A stretch of DNA of 56,878 bases from Saksenaea vasiformis B4078. Its lineage: Eukaryota > Mucoromycota > Mucoromycetes > Mucorales > Saksenaeaceae. The first letter of the stretch is position 1. Each line of letters starts with the position of its first letter. The translations under genes and the position numbers were made by a program. The stretch is taken from assembly GCA_000697055.1 (NCBI GenBank), contig JNDT01001285.1, forward strand, positions 1 through 56,878, given 5' to 3'. A model generated the notes under the pieces. The model searched no databases. It was not told the DNA's origin and saw only the letters and a program-made list of their open reading frames with translations. Positions 10,401-19,936 of this stretch are shown here, in pieces.

Positions 10401-11639
10401 TGACTGATATGTATTGGCTTCAGCATGGCTGTTCGTTTTGCTCGCAGTATTTGGTACGTCGATACAGTATAGAAAAACAAATTTAGATGGCCACGGTAGT
10501 CAATTCAGTCTTCTGTAGGGAAGCTTGATCCAATCTACATTCTCTTTGATTCATACTTCACATTTTTATGTTCTTATTAGCGGTCTTGGTTTGGGGGGTT
10601 TATCACAGCCCTTTTCCCGATTGGTCATTCTTCTTGGACGCAGATGCAAATATTGCACAGTAAGTGTTGCTGCTGGAGAAAGGCGTGAGCATGATGATGG
10701 ATAAATCTAAAAATCACGCTGCAGAGATTGAACAGTCAGGGAAACATAATCGAAGCATGTGTGAAATTAATTGATAGACCATGGATACGCCGTGCAAACG
10801 TTGTCAAAGTTCTTGTTGCCAGGTTAGACGTAGAGTCGTGCGGCTGGGCAGTAGCAGCAGGGAAGCGATAATTCGTGTCCTCCGACAGGATAGCAGCGAT
10901 AAAAGTTCCGAGACGTAACAAGAGTAATAATCCAGGCAATCTAGCAAGGAGTTCGATCCGAAGCCTGCCTTACACCTTCGAACACGTTTGTGTGAAGAAT
11001 CAAACCAGGTTTTGGGTTTTTCTACTTGTAACCGCAACAACCGGGAAATAGGCATCTGCCAGCGCTTAATCAAAAGTCTCAGGTTATTTCATCAAATCAA
11101 CTAGTAAACGTGTGCAAAACGCAGTGAACATCAGATATCGCTGATGTATAGAAATCAGACGATAGTCGATTTTTCCTAATCAATTCGCAGTTCATTCTTT
11201 TACGTCAATGAACACAAAATCAGATTTGGTAGATCCATACAAATATGCTGTCGGCTGATGGCTGAGCAGTCGGTATTCCTTTGTTGCGTACAGCCATAAT
11301 TTTTGGAATGTTGGTGTGCAGTCTGCGTATTTTTTACACATTAGTAAGCTGTATGAACCATGTAAAGAGGCTAATACGCACTTACCTGGATAAAAAGTTA
11401 TTGTTTCCTCGCTGTTGTCTGTTTTCTATCTTGGGCAGGCATGCTGGTTCCTTGCATGTTGTCAATATAATACGTGAAAAGGGGTGTATGTTTTTACTAA
11501 GGTGTATGTTTTTACTAACAACATGGCGCAAAGACAATACTATCTGGTCTCAAATCCATTCAAATCAATTCAATACGAATATCTTCTCCAAAAAGCAAGG
11601 TGTCACGTTGAGAATTCTGATTCACTTGCAGGTATTAAC
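10401..11639. other. Spacer between tandem duplication and Fanzor relic 3
   Basis: I find no recognisable gene, RNA or transposon terminus here. Part of 11480-11640 may belong to the decayed N-terminal half of the following Fanzor relic, but no motif supports it. Confidence 0.4.
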
Positions 11640-12183
11640 CAGCTGTTTTCAATTATAGGAAACAGGCAAGAGAGAAAAAGTATGGCAATTGTATTTGTTA
11701 GCAGAACTACTAATTCTCTTTGGTTGGTAGGTGTCCAGGATCAGAGGAACAGAAATGGCGAAAGCGCCAGTACGACAGGCAGGATCCCTTTGGTTGTATT
11801 CGGGAATGCGACATTCCAGACGAAGATGCGCGGCAAGATCTCTGGACTGGCTGGCTGTTGTCAGGTTTTCCTGAAAAAGGCAGAAAATACCGGTTTGCTT
11901 GTTATGGTCAATGTGGGTGAGTACAACACGTTGAAGGTGATATTGACAAACACAAGGACACACTCCATATTAGCGAGAATACTTAGGTGTACTCGAGATG
12001 CCGACATAAGAACATGGAAACTTACGCCTAAGCGAAGAGGTGTACGGAATGCTACATAGCGTGCTCGGTTGCTAAACTGGTGGCACATTATGGCAACGCG
12101 ACGTCAACACCAGCAGAAACATACGCAAGCTTGCATCATGCTCTTCACTTGGTCAAGACCGACCACCAGTGTTTCAACGCTGA
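11640..12183 (+). pseudogene. Fanzor-like nuclease relic, C-terminal part, copy 3
   Basis: Fragments in shifting frames follow the Fanzor C-terminal order. A basic WRKRQYDRQD segment is followed by PLVVFGNATF (compare PIIIAFGNGTA in copy 1), then GLLVMVNVGEYNT where the catalytic glutamate strand belongs. The RuvC-III/zinc-ribbon end is TLWQRDVNTSRNI at about 12088-12126, and the frame stops at 12181. At least two frameshifts and an in-frame TAA just before the WQRD motif make it non-functional. The relic ends about 40 bp before the right inverted-repeat arm. It is more divergent than copy 1, so it is an independent insertion rather than a duplicate of it. Confidence 0.65.
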
Positions 12184-12291
12184 TTATATCTCGCTGTGAT
12201 AAAAACAGTAGATGCTGACAGGTAAGCCTTTTCTTTTATGGTGTTTATGGCCAACACTACATACAACTAGAAAATGCACTAGAAATCAATT

Positions 12292-12475
12292 ATGTCGTAC
12301 CCGAATAGTTACATTACTACAGTGATTAGAACAATAGGTTTAAACACGACAAAAAGGTGCTGAAGATAATTACTTTATTAGAACGCAGTTCTAGACATGT
12401 CTTATGCCTATCTATCTGTTGCTGAGATACCAGTGGACACAGAATATACAATAATCAGGATAAACATAATGATCC
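12292..12475 (-). promoter_or_regulatory. Right-arm copy of the Fanzor/MULE shared leader
   Basis: On the minus strand this repeats the leader seen at 5425-5611 and 27432-27617, including the CTCAGCAACAGATAG block. The start codon is gone, because CTATTCGGG replaces CTATGTCGG. It lies just upstream of the MULE transposase and points away from it. Confidence 0.5.
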
Positions 12476-12710
12476 CGATCTGATAAAGGATCATCTAAAG
12501 ATATCTTTAAACTCCTCTGTCCCGCTGCTACCCGCAAGCACCGTGAATTATTTAAACAGTACAATGATCATTTTAATAAAGTAATCCTTTTTTGAGTCTC
12601 ACTTATTTCCGCGTTCCTACGCTTGAATTTGGATACAACAAATTAGCTACATGTACTTGATTTTTTTATCACTTAAAGCTGTCAAAAACTGTTTCCCCCG
12701 ATTACCTTCA

Positions 12711-13935
12711 AAATGACATCACGCAGAAGCAACAACTCAAATTCAATACCAATGAAATGGACGAACATCGTACTACCGAATTCTTGGCATTAGCTCGAGT
12801 TACAAAAAACTGCATTGTTAGAAATAGGATGTACCTCACAAAAGGAGAAGTTCGTTCAGTCGTCAATGCTTTTGAGGTTGAACACAACATCGTTTTCAGC
12901 ACCAAAAGCGCAAACGAGTATACTCTTGTGCTGACTTGTAAACACGCTGGCACCTACCGTATCCAGCAGCCTTTGCAGGATGAGACCGAAGGGTAAAGAA
13001 GGATTAAAAACAGTCAGAAGACCGGCTGTAGCAGCTTTATTAAAGCTGGCCCTAGCAAGATTGGTGGTTGATATATCCAACAATGGGAAGCTAAGCGCAA
13101 TCACGCGATCCATAAGAGAAGAGGTGTCTATGCAAAGTATAGAGTTCAGCCCGAAGAAGTAGAAGCCAATATCAAAGGACTTTTCCATAAAGGCTTAAAG
13201 GCTGAAACAGTTACACAATTTTGAAGGCAGAAAACATCACCAATATAACTAAGACTTTGAGAATCTCTACTACAATCTATTTAAGGCTGTATATGGAAAA
13301 AAGATATTCGATTATATCATTGGATCGCAACAAAGAGAGTATAGTCAACTATACTGTGACAGAAGACAACGAGATCAATATGTGTTCTTATGTCACAAGG
13401 AGTCGGTCATTAAGGCGAGACACATGCCTGAGAGCCTTATTATCGATACAACTTATAAACTTACCGCTCACAAACTCGTATTCGTCAATATACTAGGCAC
13501 AAGCAATGTAAAGTCTAAGGGGCACGATGCCTTAGCTACATACGAGATCGCTGGAGTTCGGATCCGAGAAAAGCAGACTTATTGCTACAAGTAGGTGTTT
13601 ACGTGCTTAAAGGACACAATCTAGCCAGCATCCTTTAAAGACAAGATTCCTCTTCCTTCTGTAATCGTTCCAGATAATGAGAAAGCCCGTCGCTCTAGTA
13701 TCGCGTCTATGTTTCCATGTTCATGTAACATACTCTGTTATGTACATCTGCAACGAAACTGTTAAAAATTTAATGAGTGGAGTTCCCGAGACAGATATCC
13801 TCAAAAGAAGCCTCGTGAAGCTGGATATCGAAGCAATATTTTGGAAGACCGCTTGCACGGTTGAAACAAAAGAAGATATGGAAACGGCAGTGAACGAGAT
13901 GAAGGAGCACTTCCTTAAAGATGACAACTTCTAAG
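12711..13935 (+). pseudogene. MULE-type transposase, degenerate copy 2, 5' half
   Basis: This half covers the DNA-binding head and the catalytic domain through IIDTTYKLTAHKLVFVNILG, the GHDALATYEIAG segment, and the acidic end of the domain (METAVNEMKEHFLKDD). One base is missing near the start relative to copy 1, shifting the original start out of frame. The stops after ETEG and before YIQQWEAK are the same as in copy 1. The gene is then interrupted at 13950 by the CACTA element and resumes at 18469. Confidence 0.75.
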
Positions 13936-14405
13936 AAAAAAAACGCTAAGCTAGCTCACTACGGAAAAAATCTAAGCAAAGTCTAAGGAAAAGCTCTATG
14001 AAAGCTACTCAACGTGACTACATAAAATCTAAGATTTTTATACACTTTCTTTAGATATCGTAGACGTTCTGCGTAGATTTAACGTACATTTTCTGGAGAT
14101 AATCTAGATTTTATTCATATATTTTACATAGATTTGCTGGAAATTGTATAGATATTTCATGTAGACTTATGATTTTGCGAAGACTTTATGTAGATGCAAT
14201 TTTTCGCAACATCCTGTTCTTTCTTTTATAGACTAATGGTGAATAGTTTATTTATAAAAAGATTATGAACCATCGTTGTCATTATAACTACTTCCATCCT
14301 AGCTACATAAATTAACTATAAGCTCATTATAGCACTAAAAAAATCATACTTACTGACGAAAGCGCCTTGCACGTTTGTTCTTGTCAGCAGTAATAATTAT
14401 ACTAA

Positions 14406-15389
14406 CTACATCGATCTCCGTTTGCGAGGACGTGGATCGATGTCCTCATCTTCATCTTCATCTTCATCATAATTGTTTCCTTCGTCGTCGCTCTCTTCCT
14501 CCTGATCTTCCTCAGGACCATCGTTCATGGCTTCTTCCTCTTCGTACGGGGAAATATCACCGAGCCCCTCAGCGATGCCATGGAGTTCAGCATCTAAGAC
14601 AAGGTGACCATCGAAATGTTCGTTATAGTTGTAGAACTTACCAGAGTCTGCTTCAACAGCAGCGATGCGAGCATGTCGTCGAGAATTCTCGTGTGATCGT
14701 TGAAACTGCCTACTTAGAAGTCTTGCACCCCAGTTGCGCCGACATTTACCAAGAGGGACGTCGCTAGGGGCATTTCCTTCCAATAGCCGGTAGCGGAAAC
14801 GTTTAACGCTTCCTCGAAGCTTTCCCCACGTCGTATCATCGGAAATACTGAATGTTGTTTTCAGCTGGTCAGCCACAGCCTTCGATAGCTGCACCAAATT
14901 CTCCACAGTCTCAGCTACGACATCGTCTCCTGGAGGACATCTCTCAGGAGCTCTCTTGCGCAGCTCGTCTTTCATCAACGTCTGGAACAGCTCTAGAGAA
15001 TATTGTGCTCTCCTAGCTATGACCACACCGTTCTTGTTCGTACGCGTCTGCACCGGGTGATCTATCGTTCTTTCCCACGTTGGCATGGCCTCCGGAATAG
15101 TGATATCTGGGACCATCTGTCCCCTATCCTTCTGGTATGGTCCGAGGTCTCCTCGCAGGTCGTTGACTTCATCAAGTAGTCTATCAATTATAATTTTCTG
15201 CTGGCCAACTGTTTCATTTATTTTGGCCACGGCATCACTCATTTCCATTATGACTGTGTTCATTTCAGTCAACCTACTCTTAGAGACGCTTTCCATCTCT
15301 TCGAGCTTCTGCATCATTCTCTCCAAAAGAGTCTTCTCAGTCTTTTCACCCATTTTGACGTTAGAACGTTTTTGAACAGGCTTCTTCAT
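14406..15389 (-). CDS. Second CACTA ORF: coiled-coil, acidic-tailed protein
   Basis: The frame is 327 codons and uninterrupted, downstream of the transposase in the same orientation. The first 100 residues are basic then heptad-rich (LLERMMQKLEEMESV.., IIIDRLLDEVNDLRG), indicating a coiled coil. The middle is basic and could bind DNA. The last 60 residues are mostly Asp/Glu, followed by a short basic PRPRKRRS end. I recognise no catalytic domain. By position and character it may be the accessory protein that binds the subterminal repeats, like TnpA of plant Spm, but that is inference with no sequence match claimed. Confidence 0.75.
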   Translation of the reverse strand: MKKPVQKRSNVKMGEKTEKTLLERMMQKLEEMESVSKSRLTEMNTVIMEMSDAVAKINETVGQQKIIIDRLLDEVNDLRGDLGPYQKDRGQMVPDITIPEAMPTWERTIDHPVQTRTNKNGVVIARRAQYSLELFQTLMKDELRKRAPERCPPGDDVVAETVENLVQLSKAVADQLKTTFSISDDTTWGKLRGSVKRFRYRLLEGNAPSDVPLGKCRRNWGARLLSRQFQRSHENSRRHARIAAVEADSGKFYNYNEHFDGHLVLDAELHGIAEGLGDISPYEEEEAMNDGPEEDQEEESDDEGNNYDEDEDEDEDIDPRPRKRRSM

Positions 15390-15456
15390 AAGTTTCTGAC
15401 TAAAAAGAACTTATAAATAACAGATGGTTCAAAAAGGAAACAGTAGATGCACAGCC

Positions 15457-17909
15457 TCACAGTAACCGGATTTCGCCGAACGGTGCCATCTTCTCACTTT
15501 GACAACGGGACATTCCAGGCCAGATTACGTATTGTCGACCGTCAGAAGCGACAAGACGACCAGCCATGCATTCGATATCGTCCACGCTCACAACTCTCAA
15601 GCGATAGGCTGCGGATGCCAGCTTGTAAGGATAATGGAGCGCAAAGACCTTTGTGTCGAAGATTTTCACTAACGCAAGCAATCGCTGGGTGTTTTGCTGC
15701 CTGTGCTGAAAAAGAAATAGGACGACCGCGAAATACGTTCTCGCTGTTCGGTTGATGGTTTTACTGCAACGTTCAGTATCAACATCAATTGTACACTTTA
15801 CAAATTGGGTATCTCGCCTGCCCGATGATGAGTTCTTTGAACATCCAATTACTTGTCCATTTTCCTTCCACAATCGAGATGCAATGGTAATCCTCTTATT
15901 AATGTCACCAGGATTTTCCAGGTAAATACACAGAAATTACGAAGGTGGCGCTCTAGCTTGAGATATCTGAAGTCATCGATGTCAGTTTTCTCGAAAGGTC
16001 CCCATAATTCAGGACTGTTGAGGACAGGCGACGACTCCGTCAATACTTCTGTCGGTCTTATTTTATCTTCGTCTTCTGCGTATATCTTCTGCATTTTCTC
16101 AAAGTATCTGCGAGCTGCTGTGTGGATGAGGATATTTCCAGCGTTGGCACCAGGTTTTGACCGCGATTTGATGTTTGCTTTGTATTCGCCCAAAGCTCTC
16201 TCCATGTTAAAAGCACTAATGTATGGCAAAGGACCCAGCTGACGGATGATGTATGGAATATGTTGAAGGTAATGCTGTGTAATCGTAAAAACATTTGGCA
16301 TCAAAGCTTTCCGTTTAACCTGGGATTCTAGAAACTCATACCAGACTGAAGCACTACGTTCAATTAGTAGAATATCATGTTCCGTCATTTCTCTGCTCAT
16401 TGCGAGTGTAACAACGTCAACAAGAGCAAGAATTGCCTTCTGCGCATATTTGTCGGTAACGTATTTCAGGACAATAGTCGGCACGACGTACTGGATGAAA
16501 TCCAACCAATCTACGGCTCTGAAAAAGCCAGAGTGCGTAGATATGTCATGACAGCGTCCTGGGAAAGACAGGGGGATGTTTTTTTGTGAATTATCCATTA
16601 TTTGGCCAATTTCTCGACGAACAGCTGGTGTTAAGAACAAGGTACTATTGCAACCGTAATCACCACAGACCATACCCCAAAACTGTCTCGCAACACCGTG
16701 GCCTAGAAGGTGCATGACGTCAAGTCCAAAAAATTCAGAGCCATGGAATGATAGCAGGTTACAGAACGGTGAAGGTTGTGTAACACCATGCTCGGGATCT
16801 CCTTCCACGTATGATGTTAATGATCTTGCTGGGGATCTTGAGTCTGTGGGCGGAAAGTATAGAGCATTCGGTGAAAGCCGGTCATTGTCCGAGGTTGCAG
16901 AAGTGTCTGAATTGTTTTTGCTGCGTACTGTGCATATCCTGCAACCATACTTGCTTCTATGGCCTTTATGGTATGCTAGCTTTGCCACGGCAGGAATGTC
17001 TCCGGTCGCAACAAGCAAGTGCGCTCGCACAGAAAAGACACCATTGTCCGTAATTACCCGCACCCCTGACGTTTGCATTACTTCAAGATCATCTATAGTA
17101 GGGCGCAGGAAAGAAAATATATCATTTGGTGCTCTAGGCCCTGGGGTGAGTGCGACTTGAATCATATTGCAAAGCTCATATCGTATATTCGGAGGGAGAC
17201 TTAGTATGACAAAATGTATGATCGTCATCTGTGCACTGCCTCGTCTGAAAGAGTTGAATCCATCGGTATATAAAGCCAGTGCAATGTCAAGATGGCCCGT
17301 GAAAAGTCTATCTCTGGTATGCTTGTACAGTTGCCCATCAAAGATGTCAGTATATGTGCCTGGTTTGCTGTATACTCTTTCTGAACGGTAAGACAAATTA
17401 TCTCGTGTTTCTTGATGTGCTAGCAGCAAGGCCAATTGAGCTGAGAGCGGTAAATGTTTCACCGTATTTCGTGGCGTCTTAAATAAACCACTTGCAGTTC
17501 GCTTTCGGGAACCATAGCGCGGTTCATCGCAATACTGACATTCTTGCGCGTTGTCGCCTAGTACGTACATTTTACACCTGTTGACACAGACGTCGTATTC
17601 TACGTGTTCTACAGGATATTGCTCCAGCACCATACGGTTGCCGACAAAGGCCGAGCATAACGGGTCAAGAACACCATCGATGTAGCCATTGACAACCTTG
17701 ATCCATTCGTTGAAACATTGACGGGGAATGGCATACTTCTTACTCACTGCGTATAGTTCCTGACTTGCAATTGTAGCTTTATCATGGAATTGATGCTCGT
17801 TGATGCCGGTAAAATTGTACTCGATTGGGTCAGAATCTGGCTGCGAGCTTTGTGGATGTTTTGCCTCCTCAGTGCTGTCTGTTGTATCTTCACAGAAATC
17901 GTCAACCAT
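15457..17909 (-). CDS. CACTA transposase (Tnp2/Transposase_21 type)
   Basis: The main exon, from 17909, gives 686 codons if unspliced. A short intron GTATTTACC..AATAAG (about 15925-15891) joins it in frame (RNFC|RITIASRLWK) to the 15457 terminus, giving a longer C-terminal domain. Tnp2 hallmarks appear in order: a CQYCDEPRYG zinc knuckle near residue 130; LALYTDGFNSFRRG (catalytic Asp); ILSLPPNIRYELCNMI; the ALTPGPRAPNDIFSFL block; DIPAVAKLAYHKGH followed by CRICT; and GLDVMHLLGHG, carrying the second acidic residue. No stop interrupts it, so it may still be active. Upstream, a zinc-finger ORF (18002-18217) could be a first exon, but the frames do not join cleanly through the visible acceptor. 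Confidence 0.88.
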
Positions 17910-18001
17910 TCAGTATCTGATACGTGCTGAGCGGTGGCGAAACTAACTGACGGCTGGTAGAAACATAAGTTAAAATGGTTGATTACGGATACGAGCAGGA
18001 G

Positions 18002-18217
18002 CTAAAAGTTTACCTGGTTTCTGCTAGCATCGGATTGACCTCTTCCAGACCCCGGGATTAGGTCCAATGCCATTTGCCGTAGCTTTGCCCGCAAAGCTGG
18101 ACATTCTGCTTTGTGTCTCTTTATTGTAGTGTGCTTTATCCAATATCTTGTTTTGCAACATTGACAGTAAAATTGTCGGCTTGATAGTTTTTGTATCCAT
18201 GTACACGTGCTTTTCAT
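18002..18217 (-). CDS. Small zinc-finger ORF at the 5' end of the CACTA transposase
   Basis: The 71-codon frame contains FYCQCCKTRYWIKHTTIKRH followed by HKAEC. This is a Cys-x2-Cys...His...Cys pattern seen at the start of many KDZ/Tnp2 transposases. A GTAAAC donor occurs right after RNQ (about 18018), which suggests splicing toward the main exon at 17909. Joining to the nearest AG keeps a stop in frame, so it is either a separate short protein or a first exon disrupted by a small indel. Confidence 0.5.
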   Translation of the reverse strand: MKSTCTWIQKLSSRQFYCQCCKTRYWIKHTTIKRHKAECPALRAKLRQMALDLIPGSGRGQSDASRNQVNF

Positions 18218-18468
18218 TTTGAAGAGGAATAAAAAGATCGGGAAGCGCTGAACATTGGATTGAAAAGTTAGTTATTATTCATAGAATGTTCCAGAACTAT
18301 GATTGCGTAAACTCGATGGAAAATATGAGACACGGATTTTTTTGGTAGATTTTGTGGAGAGAGTAGAGATTACATAGATTTTCTGTAGTTTTTCCAGAGA
18401 CATTAAAGATTTCTTAGACTTTACTCAGATTTTATGTAGATTTGCGGAGATGATTTTCCGTAGTGAAG

Positions 18469-19330
18469 AGCAAGGATCAGATGGACGTACGTTAAGGGAC
18501 ATTTAAGGGCGTCGAATTTAGTCTATTGATTTGTACTGTATAGAAGTTGTCATTTCAGAACCATCCAAAGATCTTGAAGTTGATGTGAGACTTAACGCTG
18601 TTAGTTAAAACAACCATAAAATCTAAAAAGACGACCGAACATATTGACACGTATGTACACGTTGCAGAGCCTTTTGATATGCATACTCACTGTAAGGGTC
18701 ACTTTGATCAGGATATTCTGGAATTTAGAATGGTGAAAAAAGCAAACCATCGGACTTGCTATCATACGCTCAAGTATGAGCATTTTGGCAACAGATCCAC
18801 CAACAGAGCTGAGAACTCTCATTCATCTTTGCAGCATTCAGCACATTCTTCGTCGAGTTCAATAAAGATTGCTACAGATAAGATCGATAGATAGCTTAAA
18901 GAAGGGTAAGTCTAACTCTCTAAAAGAACGTCACTAGAGATTTTATACTCAATCCCTTTAGGATGAGGAACGCGAGCATATATCCACAATAGAGTGCCTT
19001 TCATACAGATCCCTTTAAACAAGCGGATGTTTAACAAAAGATATCCGAACTTGTGCAGAAGGTGTCTTCGTTCACTTTCAGCAAGGTATTCAAAGACATT
19101 GTGGAGATTAAGGCAACCAAAGAACCTACCATCTACAAAAAGGAAGCTTTTGTACAATAAGATTGCACTACGACTTACCTTGCAAGCATATTCTTTCACA
19201 AATATCTGGCACCATCTCATTGTCAGTTGTAAGACGAAGATGACGTATCGGTTCCAATGAAGAGATGACGGTAAATATATGTTGTATATAGGTACAAATT
19301 CATATTTAATTTGTGGAGTGCTGTAGAGCA
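18469..19330 (+). pseudogene. MULE-type transposase, degenerate copy 2, 3' half
   Basis: This resumes the MULE copy after the CACTA element. GTYVHV-like and MHTHCKGHFD segments lead to the C-terminal motif FGNRSTNRAENSHSSLQ, followed by DKIDR and a basic region (PFIQIPLNKRMFNKRYP). Frames alternate and stops interrupt it, as in copy 1 at 3069-3819. The end of the protein is not defined. The following 600 bp are shared by both arms but lack a motif. Confidence 0.7.
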
Positions 19331-19936
19331 CAGGCCATAACTTGGCTCTCGGGCAAAAATTTTTTGTTCAGTGGGTACCTAATATGGTATCTGTGCTGGG
19401 AAGCGGCAGCTTAAAGCACCATCCGTGCTTTAAAAAAGGGTTTTTTTCCGAGTCAATTCTCCTTGCTTAATCCATTGGAAACTGAACAGCTTTTGTTAGG
19501 CGTGATACACACAAGACGTTGATTTAGTCCCGCCAAGCAGCCACTGGTTCGATTCGATTGATTGTCCACAAATTGTGGCAGACTGATACAACAGGGCAGT
19601 ACTGTCTATTCTGAAACGGCTGGAAACACCGTTTTTGCCATTTCGAAATGAGCCTCCTGAAACATGCAGACCAATATGCTATATCTTGCTCAAACGGAAG
19701 TCAAACGGTACTGAAAAAGTTAATCTGGCCATCTCTTTCAAGATTATATGAGTCACTAAGGATAAGAGTGAGTCTTAATAACAACATCTGACAGGGCTAA
19801 TCTGCTGCATGTACGTAGCTCGGACAAATTATGATGTCATAACCCCAGGCAGAGCTAATGTCGCCATTTCAAAAAGATATCTGTTGACAGTGAAATCAGG
19901 CTCTCTCAGACGAAGCTTTCCTCTTTTTCAGCGACA

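Larger units (their letters stand above)
13957..18465 (-). mobile_element. CACTA (EnSpm/CMC) DNA transposon, 4509 bp
   Basis: The left terminus is CACTACGGAAAA (13957-13968) and the right terminus is its perfect reverse complement, TTTTCCGTAGTG (18454-18465). The 3-bp target duplication AAG lies at 13948-13950 and 18466-18468. The left inverted-repeat arm preserves the uninterrupted site (CACTAAGAGCAAGG on its minus strand). Six extra bases, CTAGCT (13951-13956), sit between the left duplication and the CACTA end. Subterminal zones (about 13970-14215 and 18330-18455) are dense in TAGATTT/AAATCTA-type words, as expected for binding sites of the element's accessory protein. It carries a Tnp2-type transposase, a coiled-coil second ORF and a small zinc-finger ORF, all on the minus strand. 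Confidence 0.92.

Noticed and set aside
9592..10486. Several 61-83-codon frames on both strands in the 439-bp tandem duplication
   Set aside because: They reflect the duplicated DNA, change at unit borders, and show no domain or splice support.
12980..13162. Alternative open frame in the MULE head (from RPKGKEGLK)
   Set aside because: The other frame carries family-like KNSQKTGC and NHAI motifs, so this one is a shadow despite having no stop.
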